A stretch of 64,000 nt of DNA. Source: Enhydrobacter aerosaccus. Lineage in GTDB: Bacteria; Pseudomonadota; Alphaproteobacteria; Reyranellales; Reyranellaceae. The position numbers and the translations under genes are program-made. The notes beneath the pieces were generated by a model that was given only the letters and a program-made list of their open reading frames with translations, had not been told where the DNA came from and did not search any database. Each line of letters starts with the position of its first letter. Position 1 is the first letter of the stretch. Shown here piece by piece: positions 50,105 through 59,696 of the stretch. The stretch lies in contig CAIKZO010000112.1 in the NCBI GenBank assembly GCA_903832005.1, positions 22,338-86,337 of the forward strand, written 5' to 3'.

Positions 50105-50803
50105 TTGGTCGCGCGCTGGTCGGCCTGGCTCGGCACGCTGCTCACCGGCCTGATGTTGGTGTTGCTGACCTTGATTGCCTCGTGGGGGCTGCGCGCCTGT
50201 ACGCCCGTCGGTGCGGCGGTGACTGTGTCGACGCTCGAGACGCAAGCCACCCCTGCGTCGCCGCCTGCTGCCGACTCGACTGGTCTCCTCAAGACCTCGC
50301 TCAGCGATGCCCAAGCCGACGGCAGCACTCTGCGAACCCAACTCGCTTCTCTGCAGGACGATCTCAAGAAGAAGGCCGATCAATGCAAACCCGCCGCGCC
50401 CCTCGCGGCGGAGCGGTGGGACAAGAAGGATCTCGGCCTGCTCAAGGGGTGCTGGCAGCTCGGCCATGATGCGCCCGTCGCCCATCACTTCGCCAACGGT
50501 CCCACCGGCAAGGCCACGGCGAAGGCGGGCCAAATCTGCTTCGGCGACAACGGCACCGGCACGCACGAGCAGACGATCGTCGATCCTGGCGGCACCTGGC
50601 ACTGCAAGGCGCCTCTCACGGCGAGCTTCGCCAACGACGGCACGTTGATCGCCAAGCAACCGGCCGGCACCTGCGAGGGCGCCCCGCCCGCCATCTGGGC
50701 CGCGGTGCAACTGGCCTGCCGCCGCGTGAGCGACACGACGGCGCTCTGCCAGGGTGTGGACAAGGACGGCCGCGTCGATCTCGAATTCCGCCGCGTGCCC
50801 TAG
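50105..50803 (+). CDS. Membrane-anchored protein of unknown function
   Basis: A 232-residue protein with a TTG start 2 nt after the amidase stop. A single N-terminal membrane segment (WLGTLLTGLMLVLLTLIASW) is followed by a Thr/Pro/Ala stretch and short coiled coil (about 60-95). A cysteine-containing domain begins LKGCWQLGHDAP, with QICFGDNGTGTHEQ, TWHCKAPL and LACRRVSDTTALCQG. The pattern GCW...C..NG.G...C resembles the C-terminal part of SrfA-like proteins, as far as I recall, but this is weak. A periplasmic orientation is inferred. Confidence 0.65.
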   Translation: MVARWSAWLGTLLTGLMLVLLTLIASWGLRACTPVGAAVTVSTLETQATPASPPAADSTGLLKTSLSDAQADGSTLRTQLASLQDDLKKKADQCKPAAPLAAERWDKKDLGLLKGCWQLGHDAPVAHHFANGPTGKATAKAGQICFGDNGTGTHEQTIVDPGGTWHCKAPLTASFANDGTLIAKQPAGTCEGAPPAIWAAVQLACRRVSDTTALCQGVDKDGRVDLEFRRVP

Positions 50804-50850
50804 AGAGATTGATAGACTGACGCTAAGAACGGCGATCAGGAGGGCGAAGC

Positions 50851-51699
50851 ATGCGGTTCGGCATAACGATGTTTCCGACGGACTATTCAATCGCGCCGCA
50901 AGAGCTCGCCCTGGAAGCCGAAGCGCGCGGCTTCGAATCGATCTGGTTCCCCGAACACAGCCACATCCCGACCAGCCGCAAGTCGCCCTGGCCGGGCGGC
51001 CCCGACCTGCCCAAGTGGTATTACGACACCTACGACCAGTTCCTGGCGCTGACAGCGGCGGCGGCCGTCACCAAGACGATCAAACTCGGCACCGGCGTCT
51101 GCCTCGTCGTGCAGCGCGATCCGATCTACACCGCCAAGGAAGTGGCGACGCTCGACCGCATCTCCAACGGCCGCTTCCTGTTCGGCATCGGCGGCGGCTG
51201 GAACGCCGAGGAGATGGCCGATCACGGCACTGTCGATTTCAAGAGCCGCTTCAAGCTAATGCGCGAGCGCATCGAGGCGATGAAGGAGATCTGGGGCAAG
51301 TCGAAGCCCAAGTATTCCGGCGACCTCGTGAAGTTCGACGAGATGATGCAATGGCCCAAGCCCGTGCAGAAGCCGCATCCGCCGATCATCGTTGGCGGCG
51401 ACTTCCCGCACGGCGCGCGCCGCGCGGTGAACTACGGCAACGGCTGGATGCCGATCGGTGGCCGCGGCGGCGACACGCTGTCGATGATCCCGCCCTTCCT
51501 GGAATTGCTGAAGGAAAAGGGCCGCACGAAGGAAGACGTGCCGATCACCGTGTTCGGCGTCGCCATGGACGTCGACGCGATCAAGAAGGCCCGCGACGCC
51601 GGCGTCGACAGGATCGTGTTCGGCGTGCCGGCCGAGGCCCGGGACAAGGTTCTGCCCCTCCTCGACAAAGGCGTCGCCGCGATGAAGGCGGCGGCTTAG
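50851..51699 (+). CDS. LLM-class flavin-dependent oxidoreductase (F420-type)
   Basis: Luciferase-like TIM-barrel enzyme of 282 residues. It begins MRFGITMFPTDYSIAP and has IWFPEHSHIP, LGTGVCLVVQRDP and the FGIGGGWNAEEMADHG loop, typical of the actinobacterial/alphaproteobacterial F420-dependent subfamily. An AGGAGG ribosome site lies 7 nt before the ATG. Substrate and whether the cofactor is F420 or FMN cannot be determined. It is convergent with the gamma-glutamyltransferase gene. Confidence 0.92.
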   Translation: MRFGITMFPTDYSIAPQELALEAEARGFESIWFPEHSHIPTSRKSPWPGGPDLPKWYYDTYDQFLALTAAAAVTKTIKLGTGVCLVVQRDPIYTAKEVATLDRISNGRFLFGIGGGWNAEEMADHGTVDFKSRFKLMRERIEAMKEIWGKSKPKYSGDLVKFDEMMQWPKPVQKPHPPIIVGGDFPHGARRAVNYGNGWMPIGGRGGDTLSMIPPFLELLKEKGRTKEDVPITVFGVAMDVDAIKKARDAGVDRIVFGVPAEARDKVLPLLDKGVAAMKAAA

Positions 51700-51702
51700 C
51701 GA

Positions 51703-53319
51703 TCAGGCGGCGATGACCACGCCGTCGTGGCCGGGATCGGCGCCGCCGTCGAGACCATCGACATGGATGCGGATGCCGTGGACGGCGGCGAAGCCGAAGC
51801 CGTAGGGGCTGCGGACGACGGGATACCCTTGCGCCTGCAGTTCGCGCTCGACGCGGCCCTGGATGCGGTTGGAGATGTCGATCGTGTCGGAGGTCGCGGA
51901 GAAGCGTGCGGCACTCACCGCCTCGACCATGGTCATGTCGAAGTCCAGTGCGTTCAGGATCACGTGCAGCACGCCCATGGCGATCTGGGTCGCACCGGGG
52001 GCGCCGATGATGAGGTGCGGCTTGCCGTCCTTGAAGATGATCGAGGGCACGACCGAGCTGAAGCGCGCCTTGCCGGGCGCTATCGAGCCGGCGCGGCCGG
52101 GCCGCGGATCGAATACGCCCATGCAGCCGTTGTACATGAAGCCCAGGCCCGGCGAGATCACGCCCGACGGCATGCCGAGCGAATGGGTCATTGTGAAACA
52201 GTTGCCGTCCTTGTCGAGGACGGAGATGTGCGTGGTGTCCTTCGAGACGTTGCCGGTGTTGAAGCGCGTCACCGATGCCTTCTCGCCGCGCTTGATCTCG
52301 TCGGCCATCGACTTGGCATAGGCCTTCGACGTCAGCTCCTCGACCGGCACTGTGACGAATTTCGGGTCGCCGACCTTCAGGTCCTTGTCGATGGTGGCAC
52401 GCTTCATCGCCTCGCAGACAATGCGGACGTATTCCGCCGAATTGTGTTCGAGGCCGCGCAGGTCGAAGTTCTCGAGGATGTTCAGCATCTCGAGCAGCAT
52501 CACGCCGCCACCCGGCGGCTGGTTGGTCGAGACGTCGTAGCCGCGATACTTGCCCCACAGCGGCTTGTTGCGCGTGGTCTTCCAGGCCTTGAGGTCCTCG
52601 ATCGACAGCAGCGCGTCGTTCTTCTTCATGTCCTCGTCGATCGCATGAGCGATCTCGCCAGAATAGAAGACGTCGGCGCCGCCCTTGGCGATCGCGCGCA
52701 GGGTCTGGCCGTAGTCGCGATTGAGGACGGCGTCGCCTACCTTCTTGGGAACGCCATCGGGCCGGCAGTAGAGCGCGCGTGCGGCCGGTGTGAAGCCGGT
52801 ACGTTCGAAGTTGGGCGCGCGACCGAAGGCGCCGTCGTCGGCCCACCAGAAATGGACGTGCGGCCGCACGGTCCAGCCGTTCTCGGCCCAGTGGATCGCC
52901 GGTTCGACGATGCGCGACCACGGCAGGCTGCCGTGCTCCTTGTGCGCCTCGTAGTACATCTTGAGGTTGGCCGGCGCGCAGATCGACTTGTAGCCGATGT
53001 CGTTCACCCTGCCCTTCAGGATAAAGCCGTAGCCGTCGCGCGCCTCGCCCTCGATCAGCTTGGCCCACATGTCGGGACGTGCCGCGAGCGGCGCCGGCGC
53101 GTGGGCATCGATGTAGCCATGGAACTTCTTGCCCGGCATGTAGATGCCGCAGGAGCCGAAGCCCGCGATGCCGCACATCTGCGGATCGACCACGGTCTGG
53201 ACGAGCGCGCAGGCGATGCCCGCATCGACGGCGTTGCCGCCCTCGCGCAGCACGTCGGCGCCCGCCTCCGTCGGTTCCGGCTGCGGGGCCACGATCATCG
53301 CCTGCTTGTGATAACGCAC
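51703..53319 (-). CDS. Gamma-glutamyltransferase family protein
   Basis: Ntn-hydrolase of 538 residues, expected to self-cleave before the nucleophile T362 in KDTTHISVLDKDGN. The family start AGADVLREGGNAVDAGIA, the PPGGGVMLLEMLNIL motif and GAPGATQIAMGV are present. The GTG start at 53319, behind GGAGGAA, gives no signal peptide, unlike secreted glutathione hydrolases, so a cytoplasmic amide hydrolase acting on a gamma-glutamyl or acyl compound is possible. It is 32 nt after the polysaccharide deacetylase gene. Confidence 0.92.
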   Translation of the reverse strand: MRYHKQAMIVAPQPEPTEAGADVLREGGNAVDAGIACALVQTVVDPQMCGIAGFGSCGIYMPGKKFHGYIDAHAPAPLAARPDMWAKLIEGEARDGYGFILKGRVNDIGYKSICAPANLKMYYEAHKEHGSLPWSRIVEPAIHWAENGWTVRPHVHFWWADDGAFGRAPNFERTGFTPAARALYCRPDGVPKKVGDAVLNRDYGQTLRAIAKGGADVFYSGEIAHAIDEDMKKNDALLSIEDLKAWKTTRNKPLWGKYRGYDVSTNQPPGGGVMLLEMLNILENFDLRGLEHNSAEYVRIVCEAMKRATIDKDLKVGDPKFVTVPVEELTSKAYAKSMADEIKRGEKASVTRFNTGNVSKDTTHISVLDKDGNCFTMTHSLGMPSGVISPGLGFMYNGCMGVFDPRPGRAGSIAPGKARFSSVVPSIIFKDGKPHLIIGAPGATQIAMGVLHVILNALDFDMTMVEAVSAARFSATSDTIDISNRIQGRVERELQAQGYPVVRSPYGFGFAAVHGIRIHVDGLDGGADPGHDGVVIAA

Positions 53320-53351
53320 GTCGCTTCCTCCAACTTATTCGTTGGCGCGAC

Positions 53352-54479
53352 TCAATCCCAACCATTGCGCTTGCGCAATACGGCCGTCGCCGGAGCAAGT
53401 ACGAGGCCTTTGGCGGCGAGACCCGGCAGCCACTCGGTCAGCGCCTGCAGCGTTGCCTCGTGCGGATGGCCAATCGCGACGACGAAGCCTTGCCGGCGCG
53501 CGACGGCCTCGGTCTCGGCCAGTCTGCGGCGCACCGCGTCGGGCGCCTCGTCGTCATCGAGGAAGACGTTGCGCGGCATGGCGGGCACGCCCAGCTCCTG
53601 TGCAGTCTGCTCGCCCACTGTCTGCGCCGTCGTGCGCGAGTCGAGGAACATCAGGCCGCGCGCCTTGAAGAGCTTCAGCACGGTCTCCATGCCGGGTTTG
53701 CTCGCGGTGAAGCGGCTGCCCATGTGGTTGTTGACGCCGACATAGCCATCGAAACTGTCGAGCGCGGTCGTGACTCGCTGCTTCAGCTCGGCGTCGCTCA
53801 AAGACACCAGAAGCGCGCCGGGGCCGGGATCGGCGCGGCCCATCGGTTCCATCGGCAGATGCAGCATCAGCTCCTGCCCGCGGGCGTGAGCCGCCCGCGC
53901 CTGCTCGTGCAGACCCTTGGCATACGGCAGGAACGACATGGTGAGCGGCCCCGGCAGTTCCCAGGCGCGCTTCGAATGCGGGCGATCGAGGCCCACGTCG
54001 TCGATCACGATGGCAACCAGCGGCTTGGCGTTGAGATCGGCGAACGACACGGCGTTACGCTTCCACGTGGCTTGCGACGAAGACGACGAGGCTGCAGCGG
54101 CGACCTGCGGCGCGCGTGGCTTCTCTTCGACGGTCGGCACCGACTGCTCCGTTTCCTTGTAGCGCGGCAGTCCGGGGATCTCGTCGATCGAGGCGTACTT
54201 CGCGGCGGGCGGCGGCGGCGCGCTCTTCTTCATATCCTGCAGGGTGTCGCGCGCCAGCCGGTCACGATCCGACGAATCGAGATGGCTTGCGATCCAGTAG
54301 CCACCGACAAGACTGCCGACAAACAGCACGACGATGCCGATGGTGATCGAGTGCCAGCGATGGGCGTCGACCCACGCTTTGAGCGTCGCCACGCGAACCA
54401 TGAACCTTTCGCGACGGGTGGCAGGCGCTTTCGGACTCTTTCTGTTCGACTTCCTGCTTCTGTTCTTCTTAGACGCCAT
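53352..54479 (-). CDS. Divergent polysaccharide deacetylase family protein (YibQ-like)
   Basis: A 375-residue membrane-anchored protein. ATG 54479 is used; ATG 54509 is an alternative. The N-terminus is Lys/Arg/Ser-rich (KNRSRKSNRKSPK), then a membrane segment (ITIGIVVLFVGSLVGGYWIA), a Ser/Pro-rich spacer and a divergent NodB-like barrel starting VAIVIDDVGLDR. LMLHLPMEPMG, GVNNHMGSRF and VAIGHPHEATLQAL are family hallmarks. The periplasmic domain probably acts on peptidoglycan or envelope glycans, but activity in this subfamily is poorly defined. Confidence 0.9.
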   Translation of the reverse strand: MASKKNRSRKSNRKSPKAPATRRERFMVRVATLKAWVDAHRWHSITIGIVVLFVGSLVGGYWIASHLDSSDRDRLARDTLQDMKKSAPPPPAAKYASIDEIPGLPRYKETEQSVPTVEEKPRAPQVAAAASSSSSQATWKRNAVSFADLNAKPLVAIVIDDVGLDRPHSKRAWELPGPLTMSFLPYAKGLHEQARAAHARGQELMLHLPMEPMGRADPGPGALLVSLSDAELKQRVTTALDSFDGYVGVNNHMGSRFTASKPGMETVLKLFKARGLMFLDSRTTAQTVGEQTAQELGVPAMPRNVFLDDDEAPDAVRRRLAETEAVARRQGFVVAIGHPHEATLQALTEWLPGLAAKGLVLAPATAVLRKRNGWD

Positions 54480-54518
54480 CTGAGCGATTGATCCCAAGTC
54501 CTTGGTCAAAGGTCACAA

Positions 54519-54548
54519 TTTTGTCCCAGTTCACTCTGTCGGACAAAA
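54519..54548. repeat. 8-bp inverted repeat upstream of the deacetylase gene
   Basis: TTTTGTCC, 14-nt spacer, GGACAAAA, located 40 nt upstream of the deacetylase start and 16 nt downstream of the acetyltransferase stop. The T-before/A-after order is wrong for a terminator, so an operator is more plausible. No regulator is indicated. Confidence 0.4.
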
Positions 54549-54564
54549 CAATTGATACATTCCC

Positions 54565-57231
54565 CTAGAGCAACTTGAGGACGCTTAAGTCGTAACCGCC
54601 ACTCGTTCCGCTCTTCCTCTGGAAGCCCAACCGTTCGGTCAGCGACAGCATCTTCCTGTTCTCGCGCAGCACATGGCCGAAGATCTGTTTGATGCCGCGC
54701 GAACGCGCGTAATCGATCACGTGACGTAGCAGCAGTTCGCCATAGCCACGCCGCTGGCGCTCCGACGCCACAACGAGCGCGAACTCGGCCTGCTCGAAGT
54801 TCGGCTCGGCCGCGAGCCGCCCGACGCCCAGCAACTCCTCGCCATCGAGCAACAGGAACGCCATCTCGCGATCGTAGTCGATCTGGGTCAGACGCGCGGC
54901 CATCTCATGCGTCAGCTCGCGGATCGGGCCGAAGAAACGCAAGCGTATATCCTCGCGCGAGAGGTGCCGCGCGAACGCGCTCAGCATCCCCTCGTCCTGC
55001 GGCCGGATGGGGCGCAGGCGTAAGGTCTCGCCGCGGTGCTCGATCGTGGTTTCCAGTTCGACCGGATAGGGCCGGATGGCAAAGCGCGCGGCGCGTTCCT
55101 GGTTTGCGGGCTTGCGCACCACGATGCGCGCATCGAGCGCCAGCACGCCCGCCGCATCGGCCAGCAGCGGGTTGATGTCCAGTTCGGCGATATCGTCGAC
55201 ATCGGCAATGAGCTGCGACAGGCGGATCATCGCCTCGCCCACCGCCTCGCGCGCCGCGGGTGGCCGGTCGCGATAGCCGCGCAGCAGCCGGTCGACGCGG
55301 GTGCGGCTGAGCGCATCCTCGGCCAGCACGGCATCGAGCGGCGGCAGCGCCAGCGCCTTGTCGTCGATCACCTCGGCCGCGACGCCGCCATGGCCCACAA
55401 GCACGATCGGACCGAATACGGGATCCTCCGTCGCGCCCAGGATAAGTTCGACCGCGCCGGGACGCTTCACCATCGGCTGGACGACGAAGCCGTCGAGGAT
55501 GGCGCCCGGCGCCGACGTGCAGACGCGGTTGGTCATGTCGCGCACCGCATCGAGCACGGCCTGCTCGGAGCCGAGGTCGAGCGCCACGCCGCCGACATCG
55601 GACTTGTGCGTGATCTCCCGCGACAGGACCTTCACCACGACCGGAAAGCCGATCTCGCGCGCCATCGCCGCGGCGGCCGCCGCATCCGCGACGACCTCGG
55701 TGCGCACGACGGGAATGCCGTAGGCCGCCAGCACCTGCTGGGCCTCGGGCTCGGTCAACAGCTCGCGCCGTTCTGCCAGCGCCGCCTTCACGATGCGGCG
55801 CACCAGATCTGTATCGACCCGGCCCTCGGGGATCGAGGGTGGCGTGCGCTGCAAGGCGCGCTGGCCACGCCGGTACTGCACGATGTGCATGAAGCCGCGC
55901 ACTGCGCGCAGCGGCGTGTCGTAGGCCGGGATGCGCTTGTCGTGCAGCACCCTCCGGCCGGCTTCCGCCTCGGGGCCGCCGATCCAGCAGCCGATCACCG
56001 GCACGTTGCGTAAACCGGGCGCCGCTGCGATCGCGCGTGCGGCGTCCTCCGCCGAGGTGAGCGCGGTCGGTACGTTGATCGCCAGCACCGCTCCCACGCC
56101 GCGATCGGCCGCCAGGATGTCGAGCGCGTGCGCATAGCGCGGCCCATCGGCGTCGCCCACGATGTCGACCGGATTCGCGCGCGACCAGATGCGCGGCATC
56201 GCCTTGTCCAGCGCCTCGATGGTTTCGGCCGAGAGCGTCGCCAGCTCGCCGCCGCCATCGAGCAACAGATCGGTCGCCACGATGCCGACGCCGCCGCCGT
56301 TGGTCAGGATCGCGAGCCGCTCGTTGCGCGGCACGATCGAATGGCCGAGCGTCTCAGCGGCGTCGAACAACTCGCCCAGCCCGACCACCCGAACCAGGCC
56401 GGCGCGCGCGAAGGCTGCATCGTAGACGGCGGCCGAGCCCGCCATCGAGCCGGTGTGCGAGGCCGCCGCTTGTGCCGCCGCCGCGTGACGGCCGGCCTTG
56501 AGCACGATCACCGGCTTCACCCTCGCCACGCCGCGCGCGGCGGACATGAACTTGCGCGCGTGGGTGATGCCCTCGACGTACATCAGGATCGCGCGGGTAT
56601 CGAGGTCGCGCGCCAGCAGGTCGAGCGCGTCGCCGAAATCGACGTCGGCCATGTCGCCCATCGAGATCAGGTGCGAGAAACCGATGCCTTGCGCCGAGCC
56701 CCAGTCCGCCAGCGCCGCCAGCACCGCGCCCGACTGCGCCACCGCCGCGATCTGGCCGCCACGCAGCTTGCCCGGACCGAAGCTCGCGTTGAGGCCGATG
56801 CGCGGCGCGGCGTAGCCGATGCAGTTGGGACCGACGATGCGCAGCAGATGCGGCTGGGCGGCCTTCAGCAGGCTGTCGCGCCACTGCGTGTTGGCAATGC
56901 GCGCGAACGGACCGCTGCCCGGACCGGAAGTGATGACGACGGCGACCTTGGTGCCGCGCGTGCCCAGTTCCTCGATCAGGCCGGGCACCGTCTCGGGTGG
57001 CGTCATGATGACCGCGAGATCGGCTGGCGCCGGCAGGTCCGCCAGCCTGGTGAAGACCTTGCGGCCAGCGATCTCGCCGCCTTTAACGTTCACCAGATGA
57101 ATATCGCCCTTGAAGCCGCCCGCCAGCAGGTTGCGCGTCACCGCCTCGCCGACCGAGCCGACACGGGCGCTGGCGCCGATCGCCACGACCGATCGGGGCT
57201 CGGCCAACTTGTCGAGGTTACGTATGGACAC
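54565..57231 (-). CDS. Acetate-CoA-ligase-like/GNAT fusion, protein acetyltransferase Pat type
   Basis: An 888-residue fusion. The N-terminal CoA-binding and NDP-forming acyl-CoA synthetase domains (about 1-460) begin RSVVAIGASARVGSVGEAV and include VGPNCIGYAAPRIGLNASF. An ATP-grasp part (about 480-700) has GFPVVVKVLSREITHKSDVGG. The C-terminal GNAT domain (about 715-888) has ALVVASERQRRGYGELLLRH. Related Pat/PatZ enzymes acetylate and inactivate acyl-CoA synthetases. It is divergent from the S10 peptidase gene and has no visible sirtuin neighbour. Confidence 0.93.
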   Translation of the reverse strand: MSIRNLDKLAEPRSVVAIGASARVGSVGEAVTRNLLAGGFKGDIHLVNVKGGEIAGRKVFTRLADLPAPADLAVIMTPPETVPGLIEELGTRGTKVAVVITSGPGSGPFARIANTQWRDSLLKAAQPHLLRIVGPNCIGYAAPRIGLNASFGPGKLRGGQIAAVAQSGAVLAALADWGSAQGIGFSHLISMGDMADVDFGDALDLLARDLDTRAILMYVEGITHARKFMSAARGVARVKPVIVLKAGRHAAAAQAAASHTGSMAGSAAVYDAAFARAGLVRVVGLGELFDAAETLGHSIVPRNERLAILTNGGGVGIVATDLLLDGGGELATLSAETIEALDKAMPRIWSRANPVDIVGDADGPRYAHALDILAADRGVGAVLAINVPTALTSAEDAARAIAAAPGLRNVPVIGCWIGGPEAEAGRRVLHDKRIPAYDTPLRAVRGFMHIVQYRRGQRALQRTPPSIPEGRVDTDLVRRIVKAALAERRELLTEPEAQQVLAAYGIPVVRTEVVADAAAAAAMAREIGFPVVVKVLSREITHKSDVGGVALDLGSEQAVLDAVRDMTNRVCTSAPGAILDGFVVQPMVKRPGAVELILGATEDPVFGPIVLVGHGGVAAEVIDDKALALPPLDAVLAEDALSRTRVDRLLRGYRDRPPAAREAVGEAMIRLSQLIADVDDIAELDINPLLADAAGVLALDARIVVRKPANQERAARFAIRPYPVELETTIEHRGETLRLRPIRPQDEGMLSAFARHLSREDIRLRFFGPIRELTHEMAARLTQIDYDREMAFLLLDGEELLGVGRLAAEPNFEQAEFALVVASERQRRGYGELLLRHVIDYARSRGIKQIFGHVLRENRKMLSLTERLGFQRKSGTSGGYDLSVLKLL

Positions 57232-57326
57232 GACGACGTCCTCTCGCCGACAATTGACGCGAAGGCATGACAGCCAAGCCGCGCGCCGACAAGTCCGCCG
57301 CGGATTCTGTCCCGAGAGGTTTCTTC

Positions 57327-58799
57327 ATGGTCGTCCGAATCCTGTTGGCCGCGGTGCTGGCTCTGAGCTTCGCGTCCGTCGCCGCCGCGGACGAATCTGC
57401 AAGCAACGTGCCGGCCAATGCGATCACGCATCACCGCTTCAGGATCGGCACGGGCGAGGCCGCGTTCACGGTCACCGCAGGAACATTGCCGCTCGACAAC
57501 ACCAAGGGCGAACACCAGGCCTCGGTCTTCTACGTCGCCTATACGCGCGATGGCGTGGCGCACGAAGTGCGCCCCCTCACCTTCGTCTTCAACGGCGGTC
57601 CCGGCGCCAGCTCGGCCTATCTCCATCTCGGTGCGCTGGGCCCCAAGGTCGTCGAGTTCGGCAAGGACGGCCAGATGCCGGACTCGCCCGCGCATCTGGT
57701 CGACAATCCCGACAGCTGGCTCGACCTCACCGATCTGGTGTTCATCGATCCGGTGGGCACCGGCTACAGCCGCCCGACAGGCAGCAGCGACGACGCGGGC
57801 AAGAAGTTCTATGGCGTGCGCGAGGACCTGCAGACCTTCACCGCCTTCATCAACCGCTACCTGAACACCAACGATCGCGCCGCCTCGCCGAAATACCTCG
57901 TCGGCGAGAGCTACGGCGGTTTCCGCGCGGCGCGCCTGCCGAAGCTGCTGGCGTCCGAGCGCGGCATCACCATCCAGGGCGTGTTCATGATCTCACCGGT
58001 GATCGAGTTCAGCCTGCTCGGTGGCAACGAATTCGAACCGCTGCCCTATGCGCTGCGCCTGCCTTCCTATGCCGCGGCCAAGATCGAACGCCTGGGCACG
58101 GTCACGCCGCCCGCGCTGGCCGAGGCCGAGCGGTTCGCGCTCGGTCCCTATCTGGCGGCACTCGTTGCGACACCGCGCGATCTGGCGGTACAGAAGCAAG
58201 TGACCGACGAGGTCGCGCATCTCATCGGACTGCCCGAGGATCTGGTCGCCCGCTACGACGGCCGCATCTCGCCCGGTGTCTACGCCAAGGAAGCGCGCCG
58301 CTCCCAGAAACAGGTGCTGAGTCGCTACGACGCATCGGTCGCCGGCCTCGATCCCTATCCGGCGACTGGCGAGACGCGCATGGACCCGGTCTACGACGGG
58401 CTGATCACCGTGCTGACCGAGGGCGTGCACGGCTATTTCAAGGACACGCTCGGCATCGCGACCGATCTGCCCTACCGGATCTCCAACGGTGAGATCCCGC
58501 GCCAATGGAACTGGCGCGACGGCAATGCGCGCGGCGAATATGTCGGTGCCGCCGATTCGCTGCGCGAGGCGCTGGCCAGTAACCAGCAACTCAAGGTTAC
58601 CATCGCGCACGGTATGACCGATCTGGTCACGCCCTACATGACCAGCCGCTTCGCGATCGAGCGCCTGCCGCCCTCGCTCACCGAGGGGCGCGTGAGCGTG
58701 AACCTCTATGCCGGCGGCCACATGATGTATCTGCGCAGCAGCTCGCGCGCGCACCTGCACGCCGATGCCGCCCGCCTCTATCCGCCGCCAGCGCTTTAG
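57327..58799 (+). CDS. Secreted S10-family serine carboxypeptidase
   Basis: A 490-residue periplasmic or secreted peptidase. ATG 57327 is chosen over 57267, because it has a GAGAGG ribosome site and opens a clean signal peptide (MVVRILLAAVLALSFASVAA). Catalytic serine in VGESYGGFRAA, aspartate in GMTDLVTPYM, and histidine in GGHMMYLRSSSR. The substrate-binding VFNGGPGASSAYLHL is typical. The family removes C-terminal residues from peptides; many bacterial copies are of unknown substrate. Confidence 0.93.
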   Translation: MVVRILLAAVLALSFASVAAADESASNVPANAITHHRFRIGTGEAAFTVTAGTLPLDNTKGEHQASVFYVAYTRDGVAHEVRPLTFVFNGGPGASSAYLHLGALGPKVVEFGKDGQMPDSPAHLVDNPDSWLDLTDLVFIDPVGTGYSRPTGSSDDAGKKFYGVREDLQTFTAFINRYLNTNDRAASPKYLVGESYGGFRAARLPKLLASERGITIQGVFMISPVIEFSLLGGNEFEPLPYALRLPSYAAAKIERLGTVTPPALAEAERFALGPYLAALVATPRDLAVQKQVTDEVAHLIGLPEDLVARYDGRISPGVYAKEARRSQKQVLSRYDASVAGLDPYPATGETRMDPVYDGLITVLTEGVHGYFKDTLGIATDLPYRISNGEIPRQWNWRDGNARGEYVGAADSLREALASNQQLKVTIAHGMTDLVTPYMTSRFAIERLPPSLTEGRVSVNLYAGGHMMYLRSSSRAHLHADAARLYPPPAL

Positions 58800-59684
58800 C
58801 TAAATGATTTGCGGCCCGTTCATCAGCGCGAGGCCGGCCACGATGACCACGGCGGCAATGACACGTCGTCGGCCGAAGGGCTCGCCCAGCAGCAGCGTTC
58901 CCATCAGCGCGCCGAACAGCACCGACGTCTCGCGCAACGCCGCGACATGCGCCATGGGCCCAAGCACCAGCGCGTAGATCGCGATGCCGTAGCCGGTGTT
59001 GGCGATGACGCCGCCGATCATGCCCTTCCACCAGTGACGCCGCAGATGCGCCAATATGGTGTCGGGACGAAGCACCATGGCCAGCACCAGCAGCCACGGC
59101 CCTTCGAGCACGCACAGCCAGGCGATGTAGGCCAGGCGATGCGCCATGTCGGGCCCGGCGGCGCGCACGCCGAAGCCATCGGCAATGATGTAGGCGGCAA
59201 TCGTGAAGCCGGTCATCACGGCGAACAAGGTCGCCATTCCGTGACGGCCACCGGTCTTCGACTGCAGTCCCTTGAGCGGCAGCGCCAGGGTCACGAGGCT
59301 GACGCTGAGCAACAGCACGCCCAGCATGTCCTGCACGCGCAAATGCTCGCCGATCAACCGGCCCGAGACCAGCGCGACCAGCAGCGGTCCCAGCCCGCGC
59401 GCGATCGGATAGGTATGGCTGAGGTCGCCGTACGAATAGGCCTTCAGCAGGAACGTGTAATAGGCCACGTGCACGATCACCGAGATCGCGAGGAACCGCC
59501 AGGCACCGTGCTCGATCGTCGGCAGGAACGGCAAGGCGACCAGGCCCATCACGGTGCCGGTGGTCATGATCACGCCGAACGTCGCCAGCCGATCCGAGCG
59601 GTCGGCTTTCAGCAGCGCATTCCAGCTGGCGTGCATGAGGGCCGCCGCCAGAAGCAGCAGCACGATCAGGGGATCGACGACCAT
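58800..59684 (-). CDS. EamA/DMT-superfamily permease
   Basis: A 294-residue membrane protein with about ten segments in two EamA halves. It starts LIVLLLLAAALMHASWNALL, and the pattern YPIARGLGPLLVALVSG and LRETSVLFGALMGTLLLGEPFGRRR near the C-terminus are characteristic. Substrate is unknown; exporters of amino acids or drugs are usual. It is convergent with the S10 peptidase gene (no gap) and 12 nt downstream of a small secreted-protein gene. Confidence 0.92.
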   Translation of the reverse strand: MVVDPLIVLLLLAAALMHASWNALLKADRSDRLATFGVIMTTGTVMGLVALPFLPTIEHGAWRFLAISVIVHVAYYTFLLKAYSYGDLSHTYPIARGLGPLLVALVSGRLIGEHLRVQDMLGVLLLSVSLVTLALPLKGLQSKTGGRHGMATLFAVMTGFTIAAYIIADGFGVRAAGPDMAHRLAYIAWLCVLEGPWLLVLAMVLRPDTILAHLRRHWWKGMIGGVIANTGYGIAIYALVLGPMAHVAALRETSVLFGALMGTLLLGEPFGRRRVIAAVVIVAGLALMNGPQII

Positions 59685-59696
59685 CCGAGCAATGAC

